A stretch of DNA of 36,698 nucleotides, taken from positions 1 to 36,698 of the forward strand of contig JAVBQK010000095.1 of the NCBI GenBank assembly GCA_031549105.1, written 5' to 3'. A model generated the notes under the pieces. The model saw only the letters and a program-made list of their open reading frames with translations, was not told where the DNA came from and did no database searches. This DNA is from Avichristensenella sp031549105. Its GTDB lineage: Bacteria; Bacillota; Clostridia; Christensenellales; Aristaeellaceae. This document shows positions 1 through 7,573 of the stretch, in pieces. The position numbers and the translations under genes were made by a program. Within the stretch, counting starts at the first letter, position 1; the number at the start of each line of letters is the position of its first letter.

Positions 1-146
1 TACTTTGGCTTCTTTGTCAAGGTCGGGTTGTATTTTGACGGCATCCGGATTGCCGCCAAAATCTCCACCCTTCCCTTGACAACACATGATCTGCTTCCGA
101 CTCTCGGGTCGGGGAGATCGACATTATTATACTAGGAGGAACCACA
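1..146 (+). other. Leader region of the first gene, possible 3' tail of an upstream gene
   Basis: The first reading frame stays open from base 1 to a TAG at 133-135 that runs into the ribosome binding site (AGGAGGA, 134-140) of the next gene. It could be the last 44 codons of an upstream gene, but the peptide does not look like the end of an ABC permease and I cannot name it. A TTGACA hexamer lies at 76-81 without a convincing -10 at the right distance. A small stem (CCGAC 97-101 with GTCGG 108-112) lies in the leader. Confidence 0.3.
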
Positions 147-1844
147 ATGAACAAAGGCAAGAAACTGGTTGCCCTTTTGCTCAGCGCGCTGATGCTGCTC
201 ACGAGCGCGGCGGCACTGGCGGTGGACAAGGAAGTGACGCTGACCGCGTTTGTGCAGCAGTCCGTCACCAGCGAGTCCGGCATCTGGCAGGGCTGGGGCG
301 CCAAGCGCCTGTATGACGACACCAAGGTCAAGATTGACTTCTACCCCACCAGCAACGAAGTGGAACAGAAGCTGAACCAGTACCTGGCCGCCGGCGACCT
401 GCCGGACATCATCGGTTTCAAGGGCCTGGACCAGGCGCAACTGGCCATCAATGCCGAACAGCTGTTGCCGCTGGATGAGTATGCGGACAAGCTGCCCAAC
501 CTCTTTGGCAACGAGCTGTACGCCAACGCCATCGCGTACTCGCAGGACTTCACCTCCGGCGGCAGCGGCAACCTCCTGATCATGCCCACTGCCATCGGCC
601 CCACTGGCTACAACTCCTTCAACTGGCAGCCGATGCTCCAGTGGGACGCGTGGAAAAAAGCCGGTGCGCAGATCCCCGCGACGCTGGAAGATTACCTGGA
701 TATCGTTGAGGCGATGGTCGCCGTGAAGCCACTCACCGAAAGCGGCGAGAAGGTCTACGGCTTCTCCCTGTTCTCCGACTGGGACAAGTACACGGCGCTG
801 GAGATCTCCACGCTGTCGTTTTTCTACGGCATTGACAGTGAGTACGTTTCCCACCTGATGGAGACGAACATCCTCACCAAGGAAACCGGCTCCATCCTCG
901 CAGACAGCAGCTTCTACAAGCGCGCGCTGAAGTTCTACTTCGACGCCAACCAGCGCGGGCTGCTCGATCCCGACTCGATGACGCAGACCTACTCCAACGT
1001 GGACGCGAAGTATATCGCTGGCCGCGTGCTCTTCGCCCATTTCTCGTGGATGACCGCCACCTACAACAGCCGCGGCGCGGGCCATGTGGACAATGCTGAG
1101 GCCCCCGACGGATACGAGCCGATCGTCGCCGCGGACATGAAGCTCTACGTTGCGCCGGAACAGACCATCGGCCGCAACTGGTACTTCGGCATCAACAAGA
1201 ATGTCAAGAACCTGGACGCGGCGCTGGAGTTCCTCAACTGGTTCTATGATCCCCAGGTCATTGCCTACCTGAGCAACGGTCCGGAAGACATCATCTGGAC
1301 CCGCGACGAGAACGGCGAACCCCGCATCATCGACGAGGAAGTGTACAAGATCGTCGAGAAGAACTCCGAGCCCCTGATGGCCGCGGACATCGGCGGCGGC
1401 GCGTTCCGTGACGGCATGTTCGCCTTCAACACGGCCGGCCTGCAGGCCTCCGTGCTGATGGAAGACGGCTACTCGCTGAGCTATCGCTACTGGCCGACCC
1501 ACATCGCCCGCAACCCCACGCTCATGCGGCTGGAATGGCGCGAGATCTTTGACGCGACCGTGTTGCAGGATTACGTGGACAAGGGCGGCAACACCGCCAA
1601 TTCCACGCAGGCTGTCAACATGATCACCCCGGCCTCGGACGAGCTGGAGATGACCCTGTCGCAGATCGGCGAAGTTGTGAAGAAGTACTCCTGGCAGATG
1701 GTTTACGCCAAGGACGAAGCGGAGTTTGAGAGCCTGTGGACCAAGATGCAGACCGAGGCAGAGGGCCTGGGCATGCAGAAGGTCGTAGACTACTACACCG
1801 CTGAATGGACCAAGGCCATTGAGAAGGTTGAGAACTACGAGTAA
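147..1844 (+). CDS. Extracellular sugar-type solute-binding protein (ABC transporter)
   Basis: Predicted 565-residue secreted binding protein of the family 1 (carbohydrate) type that feeds CUT1 ABC importers. Residues 1-26 form a signal peptide: Lys-rich start, hydrophobic core, and an Ala-rich cleavage site near LAVDKE. There is no lipobox Cys, so lipid anchoring is not supported. The body has features usual for LplA/YtcQ-like proteins: an early segment with AAGDLPDIIGF (the D-L-P-D turn seen in many family members), many aromatic residues, and a long helical C-terminus. The ATG start is fixed by AGGAGGA at 134-140, six bases upstream. No permease gene follows; the next gene is on the other strand, so its partners lie to the left of the window or elsewhere. 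Substrate unknown. Confidence 0.85.
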   Translation: MNKGKKLVALLLSALMLLTSAAALAVDKEVTLTAFVQQSVTSESGIWQGWGAKRLYDDTKVKIDFYPTSNEVEQKLNQYLAAGDLPDIIGFKGLDQAQLAINAEQLLPLDEYADKLPNLFGNELYANAIAYSQDFTSGGSGNLLIMPTAIGPTGYNSFNWQPMLQWDAWKKAGAQIPATLEDYLDIVEAMVAVKPLTESGEKVYGFSLFSDWDKYTALEISTLSFFYGIDSEYVSHLMETNILTKETGSILADSSFYKRALKFYFDANQRGLLDPDSMTQTYSNVDAKYIAGRVLFAHFSWMTATYNSRGAGHVDNAEAPDGYEPIVAADMKLYVAPEQTIGRNWYFGINKNVKNLDAALEFLNWFYDPQVIAYLSNGPEDIIWTRDENGEPRIIDEEVYKIVEKNSEPLMAADIGGGAFRDGMFAFNTAGLQASVLMEDGYSLSYRYWPTHIARNPTLMRLEWREIFDATVLQDYVDKGGNTANSTQAVNMITPASDELEMTLSQIGEVVKKYSWQMVYAKDEAEFESLWTKMQTEAEGLGMQKVVDYYTAEWTKAIEKVENYE

Positions 1845-1879
1845 ACCTTCCTGAAAGTAAGCCTTTCTGGACAAGAGAT

Positions 1880-1907
1880 GGGGCTGCCGCGGTAATGCGG
1901 CAGCCCC
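1880..1907 (+). terminator. GC-rich hairpin downstream of the binding-protein gene
   Basis: A perfect 11-bp stem (1880-1890 with 1897-1907) and a 6-base loop. It is followed by ATAATCC rather than a T run, so it is more likely a 3'-end stabilising or pausing hairpin than the main terminator, which follows at 1931. Confidence 0.5.
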
Positions 1908-1930
1908 ATAATCCTGAAAGACCCTAAAGG

Positions 1931-1966
1931 AAAATCCCCGGGGCCGCATTGACCCCGGGGATTTTT
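1931..1966. terminator. Bidirectional intrinsic terminator
   Basis: The arms AAAATCCCCGGGG (1931-1943) and CCCCGGGGATTTT (1953-1965) pair perfectly over 13 bp with a 9-base loop. An A run on the left and a T run on the right make it work on both strands. It separates the plus-strand binding-protein gene from the minus-strand gntR gene that ends at 1979. Confidence 0.9.
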
Positions 1967-1978
1967 GTGATACGGTTG

Positions 1979-2668
1979 CTACTCCTCCGTCTCTTCGGCC
2001 TGCACAGCCCTGCCCACGGCCCTGAGGTGTTGCCGCACGGCGTTCACCGCCGCGCGTTCGCTTCGGCGCGCAATGGCGTCCACGATCCGCAGATGCTCCT
2101 TCTGCACCTCGCCCACGCGCTTTTCATCGCGCAGCGTCGCCGCCTTCATCTCGTGGATCAAATCATAGTACGTGTCAATAAACGCCATAAACAGCGCGTT
2201 GCCCGACAGCTCTGCCAGCCGATAATGAAAGTAATAATCCGGGCTCTGCACGCTGGCGCTGTCATACCCCGCCTCCAGCATCTCGCGCAGCGCCTGTATG
2301 TCCGCGTCCGTTGCGCGCAGCACGGCGTTCTGCACCACGCGGCACTCCATCACCTCGCGAAACTCCAGCAGGTCCTGGTATGTCGCAGCGCGCAGCTGCG
2401 ATGCCAGCGACTGCCCCAGCCCGCTCTCGCCCACACCGGTGACGAACGTACCCTCCTTGGGCGTGCGGCGCAGCATGCCCCGTGCCTGCAGCACCGTCAG
2501 CGCCTCGCGCAGGATGCCTCGGCTGACGCCCAGCTGCTCGGCCAGCTGCCCCTCGGGCGGCAACCGCGCGCCAGCGGGCAGCTCCCCGGCGCGCATCATC
2601 GCCAGAAGCTGCTGCGCCACCCGGTCGGACAGCCGGTCGTTGCGCACGGGACGGAACAGGTCGGACAT
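1979..2668 (-). CDS. GntR-family transcriptional regulator, FadR subfamily (FCD domain)
   Basis: Predicted 229-residue DNA-binding repressor or activator. Residues ~8-75 are a winged helix of GntR type, with the hallmark segment GARLPPEGQLAEQLGVSRG followed by LREALTVLQARGML. Residues ~90-215 are all-helical with the FCD pattern: LLEFREVMECRVV, then the FHYRLAELSGN segment whose His is a usual metal or ligand contact, and a C-terminal H in QKEHLRIVDAI. The ATG at 2668 is preferred because AAGGAGG on the minus strand lies 5 bases upstream; the in-frame GTG two codons earlier overlaps this site. It is the last gene of operon A and probably senses the carboxylate or sugar-acid ligand handled by that operon (inference). 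Confidence 0.85.
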   Translation of the reverse strand: MSDLFRPVRNDRLSDRVAQQLLAMMRAGELPAGARLPPEGQLAEQLGVSRGILREALTVLQARGMLRRTPKEGTFVTGVGESGLGQSLASQLRAATYQDLLEFREVMECRVVQNAVLRATDADIQALREMLEAGYDSASVQSPDYYFHYRLAELSGNALFMAFIDTYYDLIHEMKAATLRDEKRVGEVQKEHLRIVDAIARRSERAAVNAVRQHLRAVGRAVQAEETEE

Positions 2669-2689
2669 GGGCACCTCCTTGGGGGGATG

Positions 2690-2785
2690 GATACGGGGGA
2701 ACGCCAGGGGGACGCTGTCCCCCTGGACCCCCTGCCAGGAGGCCAGCCTCCTGGACCTCCGACATTTCGCCTGCGAGCGGGTGGA
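2690..2785. repeat. Two-hairpin intergenic repeat module, single copy (element A)
   Basis: The stretch carries GGGGGAACG, then a 10-bp stem (CCAGGGGGAC 2704-2713 with GTCCCCCTGG 2717-2726), the linker ACCCCCTG, and a 9-bp stem (CCAGGAGGC 2735-2743 with GCCTCCTGG 2746-2754). It ends in a tail with CATTTCGCCTGCGAGCGGGT. The same order of parts recurs at 5884-6085 and, diverged, at 21680-21866. It separates the two minus-strand genes gntR and the ADP-ribosylglycohydrolase. No T run follows either stem, so terminator function is doubtful. Confidence 0.8.
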
Positions 2786-3778
2786 TTAGAGGGTTTTTGC
2801 TATTTCGCAGAGTTTGTCGGCTATGGCTTGCACGTCTATGCCTTTGGTGAAGGTCAGGCATGTGCCGGTGGGGAAGCGGGTTTTTTCGATCCAGTGCGCG
2901 GGCATTTGGCTTGCGCCGTATTTTGCGCCGAGGACCGCACCGCAGATTGCTCCGATGGTGTCGGCATCGCGGCCGAAGTTGCCTGCGGCGGTGACGCCTG
3001 TGCGGAAGTCGCTGTGGACGAGCTTGAGCACGCCGAATGCTTGCGCGACCGCTTCGCTGACCGCGGCCTTGTAGCTGGTCCAGAGGGTATCGTGCAGCGG
3101 CATCCACGCGTCGAGGAAGCGGCCCTCCGCGCGGTCGACGATGGCGAACGCTTCCTCCATCGCGTGGTGGAACCAGGTGTCCTCCGGGATCGGGCGCATT
3201 GCGGCCGCCAGGATTTCGTCGATGGTGCCGTCTGCCATTGCGCACGCGACGGCGGCGGCTACCGCCTGCGCGCCCCATACGCCCTCGCGGTCATGGCTGA
3301 TCGACGCGTCGATCTCCGCGATGCGGATCGCTTCGTCCACATCGCCCGCGCACAGCACGCCGATGGGGCCTGCGCGCATCGCCGCGCCATCGGAATGGGC
3401 GTAGGCATTGTAACGGCCGGACAGCGGCGGGCGCAAGCCCCTGCGAAGGTTGCGCGATGCCTCAAACTCGCTCGCACCGCCGCGCTTGAACTCGTCCTGC
3501 GTAGCGACGTTGGCAAGCCACGCGTCTACAACGGCCTCGCTGGTGAGCTTTCCGCCGCAGTCAATGAGGGTCTGCGCGGTCAGCAGCGCGAACTCGGTGT
3601 CGTCGGTGGACCAGCTCGCGCCCTTGTTGAAGTCGGTAGTGATGCCGTAGTTCAGCTGGTTGTCGGGCTTTCGCGAAGCGTCGCCGAATGAATCGCCGAT
3701 CGCAATGCCGAACATCGCGCCGCGCGCCTTATCCTGAAACAGTGCCGTGTTTGCGATCAATTCCTTGCGTGTCAGCAT
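2786..3778 (-). CDS. ADP-ribosylglycohydrolase-fold protein
   Basis: Predicted 330-residue cytoplasmic enzyme of the DraG/ADP-ribosylglycohydrolase family: all-alpha fold, two divalent metals, hydrolysis of N- or O-ribosyl bonds. Key motifs are present: STDDTEFALLT near residue 57 (first metal pair), SISHDREGVWGAQ near 160, and GRDADTIGAICGAVLGA near 270 (second metal site). The length is typical for the family. Start ATG at 3778 has AAGGAG 6 bases upstream and lies 13 bases after the stop of the preceding relative. It sits in a sugar-transporter operon, which suggests catabolic cleavage of an imported riboside-like compound rather than protein de-modification. That is inference; the true substrate cannot be read from sequence. 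Confidence 0.85.
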   Translation of the reverse strand: MLTRKELIANTALFQDKARGAMFGIAIGDSFGDASRKPDNQLNYGITTDFNKGASWSTDDTEFALLTAQTLIDCGGKLTSEAVVDAWLANVATQDEFKRGGASEFEASRNLRRGLRPPLSGRYNAYAHSDGAAMRAGPIGVLCAGDVDEAIRIAEIDASISHDREGVWGAQAVAAAVACAMADGTIDEILAAAMRPIPEDTWFHHAMEEAFAIVDRAEGRFLDAWMPLHDTLWTSYKAAVSEAVAQAFGVLKLVHSDFRTGVTAAGNFGRDADTIGAICGAVLGAKYGASQMPAHWIEKTRFPTGTCLTFTKGIDVQAIADKLCEIAKTL

Positions 3779-3791
3779 GTGCTTCTCCTTA

Positions 3792-5849
3792 TTATAGCTC
3801 TTCGATCGTCATATTGCCAAGCGTCGCGCGGCCCATGCGGTCCATCGCGAACCCTGCCATGCCGTAACGGAGCGTATCGTCTGTTGCGGACAGCACCGGT
3901 GTGCCGTCTATGGAAAGCGACAGGGTATCGCCCTGGGCAGTGAATGCCAGCGTGTACGCATGGCCTGTCTCCCAGGCGAAGGGTGCGGCGGCGAGCCGCT
4001 CCATCCGCCCCTTGATTCGCCGCAGGATCGCTGCCCGGCCCGCGCCGTCAAACCCCGCGTAATACCCGCGCCGCGCGCCCTGCACCCGCAGTGATACGAG
4101 GTGGCTGTCGCCGTTCTCAGGGCATACGTCCAGCGTTGCGCGCGCGTCGCGCATAAAGTAATTGCCGGTGAACGCCTCGGCCTGCGCTTCGCAGAGCACA
4201 TGCGCCCGGCCATTCTCCAGAGACCACGCGCCGTGGTTGTGTGAAAAGGGCATGATGCTGCCGAACTCGCGAACGGTCTTCGCCATCTCGATGGTGTAGC
4301 TGCCCTTGCCACAGATGCGGAAACCAGTGATCACCAGCCGTCCGGCGGCGATGAACTTTGGTGGCGAGTTGGACTCAATCAGCAGACCGACTTCGTCCAC
4401 CAAGCCGGATACGACTTCTGGGACTGTGAAGCGGAGCTGCGTTTCCGGCATCTCCTCCACCACCCGGCCGCCCAACGGCACAATCCGCCCGGTTAGCGAC
4501 TCGCGCACGTATGGTGTGATCACGACCGTCTCGCCGCTCTCGCGCTCATACCGCGCGGTGATTTCGACCGTTTGGCCGGGATAGGCTGTCGGCGAGAATA
4601 CTGGCATGTACCGCTCATCATCGAAGTCGGCGCGCCTAAAGAACGGCTTGTAGAACACGCGCACGCCCTGTCCGCGCGATGCGCGGTTCAGCCGCACCTC
4701 TACGCCGGGCACGTCTTTTGCGCGGGCGAACGAGGCGAAATTACCGCCAATCATCTGCAAGCCATGCGTGCTGCCCGGCAGCACAAAGTCAAAAGACACC
4801 TCGCCTTCCGGCGGGAACGCCGCGTCTCGCCCTGCAAGGCGCTCGGCCCACGCTTGTAGCGTTTTTGCATACGTCGGGATATCCAGGATGTTGAGGTACC
4901 CGGAGATACCCGACAGTACGATTTCGTCGTTGATGGGGTCGCGGTAATGCGCAGGCAACCCAGCCAGCCCGGCAAAGACGCCCAGCACCGTGCCCACATT
5001 GCCCGCGTTGCAGTCGGTGTCCCAGCTGCACATCGTCGCAATCTCTATCGTCCTGGCAAAGTCGCCCGCGCCGTATGCCATCGCCAGCGCACACACCCCG
5101 GCATTGGGGATGATGTGGCACACGCCCCGGTACTTGTCGTAGCCCCAGTCGCGTTTGAGCATCGCCATGCATGCGCGCCAGTCGTCCGGCGTCTCCCGGT
5201 GGAAGTCCAGCACCGCGCGCACCACGCGTGCGTAGGTGCTCTCCGCGGGAATCTGCGCAAGGCCCGCGTCGATGATCTCGCCGATGCTCGCCGCATCAAA
5301 CGCCCGCGCAATGCACGCCGCCATGAACGCCGCACCATGCAGGCCCTCGCCATCGTGCGCTACAGATGCCGCCGCCCGTGCGTACCGGGCCGCCCGCACC
5401 GGGTCACCCGGGCAGATCAATCCCCATGTATCTATAAATATCTGCGCGCCAATCTGTTCGGCCAGGATCACGCCGTTCTGCGCGATGGACCCCGACTGCG
5501 GCGCGGGAATGCCGTTTTTGAGGTTCAGGTACGCCGTGTGCTCGGTGCTGACGCCAAAGCCGCCCCACCAGTACAACCCAACGCCCTCACGCGCATAGTT
5601 CAGCCACGCCTCCGCCACCGCTTCGGGCGTCGGTTCCCGGCCGTCCGTGTCGTTAAGCGCGCGCAGGAACAACACCGGTCCGTTCGCGTCGTCATCCGCC
5701 GCGAAGTGTTTGAAATCCTTTACATATCCACGGATGTCACCATACACATCCCGTATCTTTTCATAGCTCCAAAACTCCGGCTCCACCGGCGCGCCCAGCC
5801 GGATGCCGATGTTCATCCCCAGGAACCCCGCGTCAATCTTCTGAAGCAG
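3792..5849 (-). CDS. Large ADP-ribosylglycohydrolase-family protein with C-terminal lectin-like domain
   Basis: Predicted 685-residue protein. The first ~350 residues are ADP-ribosylglycohydrolase-like (KIDAGFLGMNIGIRLGAPVE at the start; SVAHDGEGLHGAAFMAACIA; CSWDTDCNAGNVGTVLGVF as the second metal motif). In place of the usual T-D-D-T it has STEHTAYLNL, so the first metal site is altered. The middle (~380-520) looks beta-rich. The last ~150 residues resemble a concanavalin-like/DUF1080 jelly roll (SHNHGAWSLENGRAH, YYAGFDGAGRAA, LSLSIDGTPVLSATDD). Start choice is uncertain. TAGGAGG (5854-5860) points to a CTG codon at 5847-5849, which keeps the conserved N-terminal helix. The first downstream ATG (5816) has no ribosome binding site and cuts that helix. 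Longer starts run into the repeat element. No signal peptide is seen. Confidence 0.75.
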   Translation of the reverse strand: MLQKIDAGFLGMNIGIRLGAPVEPEFWSYEKIRDVYGDIRGYVKDFKHFAADDDANGPVLFLRALNDTDGREPTPEAVAEAWLNYAREGVGLYWWGGFGVSTEHTAYLNLKNGIPAPQSGSIAQNGVILAEQIGAQIFIDTWGLICPGDPVRAARYARAAASVAHDGEGLHGAAFMAACIARAFDAASIGEIIDAGLAQIPAESTYARVVRAVLDFHRETPDDWRACMAMLKRDWGYDKYRGVCHIIPNAGVCALAMAYGAGDFARTIEIATMCSWDTDCNAGNVGTVLGVFAGLAGLPAHYRDPINDEIVLSGISGYLNILDIPTYAKTLQAWAERLAGRDAAFPPEGEVSFDFVLPGSTHGLQMIGGNFASFARAKDVPGVEVRLNRASRGQGVRVFYKPFFRRADFDDERYMPVFSPTAYPGQTVEITARYERESGETVVITPYVRESLTGRIVPLGGRVVEEMPETQLRFTVPEVVSGLVDEVGLLIESNSPPKFIAAGRLVITGFRICGKGSYTIEMAKTVREFGSIMPFSHNHGAWSLENGRAHVLCEAQAEAFTGNYFMRDARATLDVCPENGDSHLVSLRVQGARRGYYAGFDGAGRAAILRRIKGRMERLAAAPFAWETGHAYTLAFTAQGDTLSLSIDGTPVLSATDDTLRYGMAGFAMDRMGRATLGNMTIEEL

Positions 5850-5883
5850 GTGGCCTCCTAAGTCAGCGAAAAAGAAAACGAGA

Positions 5884-6085
5884 GGGAACGCCAGGGGGAC
5901 GCTGTCCCCCTGGACCCCCTGCCAAAGGGACGTTGTCCCTCTGGACTCCCAATGTTTCGCCTCACGGCGGGCTGGCGATTGCATCTCATGCAGAAACCCA
6001 ACCCGCCCGCAGGCGAAACATTGGAGGTCCAGGAGGCTTGCCTCCTGGCAGGGGTCAAGGGGACAGAGTCCCCTTGCGTTCTTTC
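5884..6085. repeat. Paired, inverted two-hairpin repeat modules (element B)
   Basis: Two copies of the element A module face each other. The left copy has stems 5891-5900/5904-5913 and AGGGAC/GTCCCT (within 5926-5940). The right copy has CCAGGAGGC/GCCTCCTGG (6029-6037/6040-6048) and AAGGGGAC/GTCCCCTT (6057-6064/6068-6075). The inner tails CCAATGTTTCGCCT (5949-5962) and AGGCGAAACATTGG (6011-6024) are perfect 14-base inverted repeats and would close a large stem over a 48-base loop. The element fills the gap between the binding-protein gene and the ADP-ribosylglycohydrolase gene of operon A. It may adjust the expression of genes beyond it. Confidence 0.85.
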
Positions 6086-6106
6086 CCGACAGCTCCCTGC
6101 TTTGCC

Positions 6107-7552
6107 TTACTTGATGACGTCGTCGAAGTAGCGGCTGAATGCGAGGCCGCCGGCTTCGTTGAACTTGGCCACGAACTCATCAAAGTCGCTGATCGGGCGC
6201 ACGCCGCGCACGATCTCGTTGGCGTACTCGGTGTAGATGGCGTTCATCGCCGCCAACTGGGGCTGCATGTCCTCGGGAACGATCACGTTGATATCGTCTG
6301 CGTAGTACTTGGCGGCCATGTCCAGCGAATCCTGCGCGGGCTGGCTGAGGATCGGGGTGGCCAGCGTCAGCGTCTCGGGCAGGCCGGATGTGGTCGGGAA
6401 GAACTTGGCCCAGTAGCCCAGCCACGCCTCGTTGGTGGCAGCGGTTTCGCCGTCCATCGTGTAGTGGACGTCTTCCACGCCCAGTTTGTCCAGCATGCGG
6501 CCCTCAGGGCTGGCCATGTAGTCCAGGATCGCAAATGCGGCCTGCTTGACAGCATCGTCGCTGGTGGCGTTGATGGCGAAGCCACGCTCTTCCTTGGTTA
6601 CATCAATGGAGATGAACGCCTGGTTCTCGCCCTTGGCCGCCGGAAGCGCCACGAGCTGCGCATCCGCGCCGTGGGTTTCGACCATCTTGTTGTTGTACAC
6701 CTGGATGACTTCGCCCGCGGTACCGGCGATCATCGCGGCCTGGCCCTCATAGAAGGCCTGCTCCATGGTGTCCCACGCCTTGGTGATGTAGTCTGGGTCC
6801 AGAATGCCCTGCTTGTACAGGTCGGCGTAGAACGCCAGCTTGTTCTTTTCATTCTCGGTGACCTTGGAGTACACCCAGCGGCCTTCACGGTTCATCATGA
6901 TGGTGGAGGTCACGCCAAACGCGTGGTTAAAGATCGCGTCCAGGCGCGCAAGCGAGCCGTCCACGGTGATGCCCATTTGGCACACGCCCGCGTCCATCAG
7001 CTCTTTGAGGAGCTTGGCGTACGCTTCCGGTGTCGGGTCAGCGAGGAATGCGTCCTTGGAGGGGGCCTGCTCCAGCACGTCGGCGCGCATCACGGGCGCG
7101 AACACCTTCGCCGGGGCGATCCACAGCAGGTACGGCTGGCTTTCCAGGCGCACCTTGGAGTGGGCGGGCAGCAGATCCTTGATGTACGCGGAGGCCTCGA
7201 TGTACGGGGTCAGGTCCTCCAGCAGGCCTTCGCCCACAACCGGGCCGTCGGTGTTGCCCTGGAAGTAGATCAGATCGGGGTTGATTTCGCCCGTGCGGAA
7301 CGCCAGCGGCACCACGTCTACGTACTTGCCAGCAGGCGCTTCCATGATCACCAGGTCCACGTAATTGCCCTGCGCGGCCATGCCCGCCTCAATGGCGGCT
7401 TCCACGGCCTGCATATCGGGATCATCCGGGGCGACGTCCTTGTTCAGGTAGTTGACGACGACGGGCGCGTCCTTTGTGCCGATTCCGTCCGCCAGCGCGG
7501 CGGCGCTCAGCAGCAGCAGGCTGCACAGCAACAGGGAAACTAGCTTTTTCAT
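6107..7552 (-). CDS. Extracellular sugar-type solute-binding protein of operon A
   Basis: Predicted 481-residue secreted binding protein for the two permeases encoded directly upstream. Residues 1-21 are a signal peptide ending in SAAALA before DGIGT. A Cys sits inside the hydrophobic core (position 10), but it is not in a lipobox, so it is not a clear lipoprotein. The mature part has the family 1 pattern: an N-terminal lobe with VPLAFRTGEINPDLIYFQG, a middle region with helices rich in Ala and Lys, and ILDYMASPEGRMLDKLGVE near the C-terminus, which is typical of LplA/YtcQ-like proteins. ATG 7552 is preferred over the in-frame upstream ATG (7570) because AAGGAGG lies 8 bases before it. Confidence 0.87.
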   Translation of the reverse strand: MKKLVSLLLCSLLLLSAAALADGIGTKDAPVVVNYLNKDVAPDDPDMQAVEAAIEAGMAAQGNYVDLVIMEAPAGKYVDVVPLAFRTGEINPDLIYFQGNTDGPVVGEGLLEDLTPYIEASAYIKDLLPAHSKVRLESQPYLLWIAPAKVFAPVMRADVLEQAPSKDAFLADPTPEAYAKLLKELMDAGVCQMGITVDGSLARLDAIFNHAFGVTSTIMMNREGRWVYSKVTENEKNKLAFYADLYKQGILDPDYITKAWDTMEQAFYEGQAAMIAGTAGEVIQVYNNKMVETHGADAQLVALPAAKGENQAFISIDVTKEERGFAINATSDDAVKQAAFAILDYMASPEGRMLDKLGVEDVHYTMDGETAATNEAWLGYWAKFFPTTSGLPETLTLATPILSQPAQDSLDMAAKYYADDINVIVPEDMQPQLAAMNAIYTEYANEIVRGVRPISDFDEFVAKFNEAGGLAFSRYFDDVIK

Positions 7553-7573
7553 CGGGGTTCCTCCTTGCATTGA

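Noticed and set aside
132..1949. A 605-codon open frame on the minus strand opposite the first binding-protein gene
   Set aside because: It is a high-GC shadow: no ribosome binding site, no recognisable domain, His/Val/Gly/Leu-rich composition. The plus strand carries a clear secreted binding protein.
2704..2754. Tandem terminators
   Set aside because: Neither stem is followed by a T run on the transcribed strand, and the same module recurs between co-directional genes inside operons.
1949..3691. A 580-codon plus-strand frame across gntR and the first ADP-ribosylglycohydrolase gene
   Set aside because: It spans two clear minus-strand genes, a repeat element and a terminator arm, and has Arg/His/Ala-rich low-information sequence.
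5933..7543. Long plus-strand frame opposite the operon A binding protein (and similar ones at 19814-21553, 21801-23462 and 32115-33656)
   Set aside because: All mirror well-supported minus-strand genes. They arise because stop codons are rare in the antisense frame at this GC.
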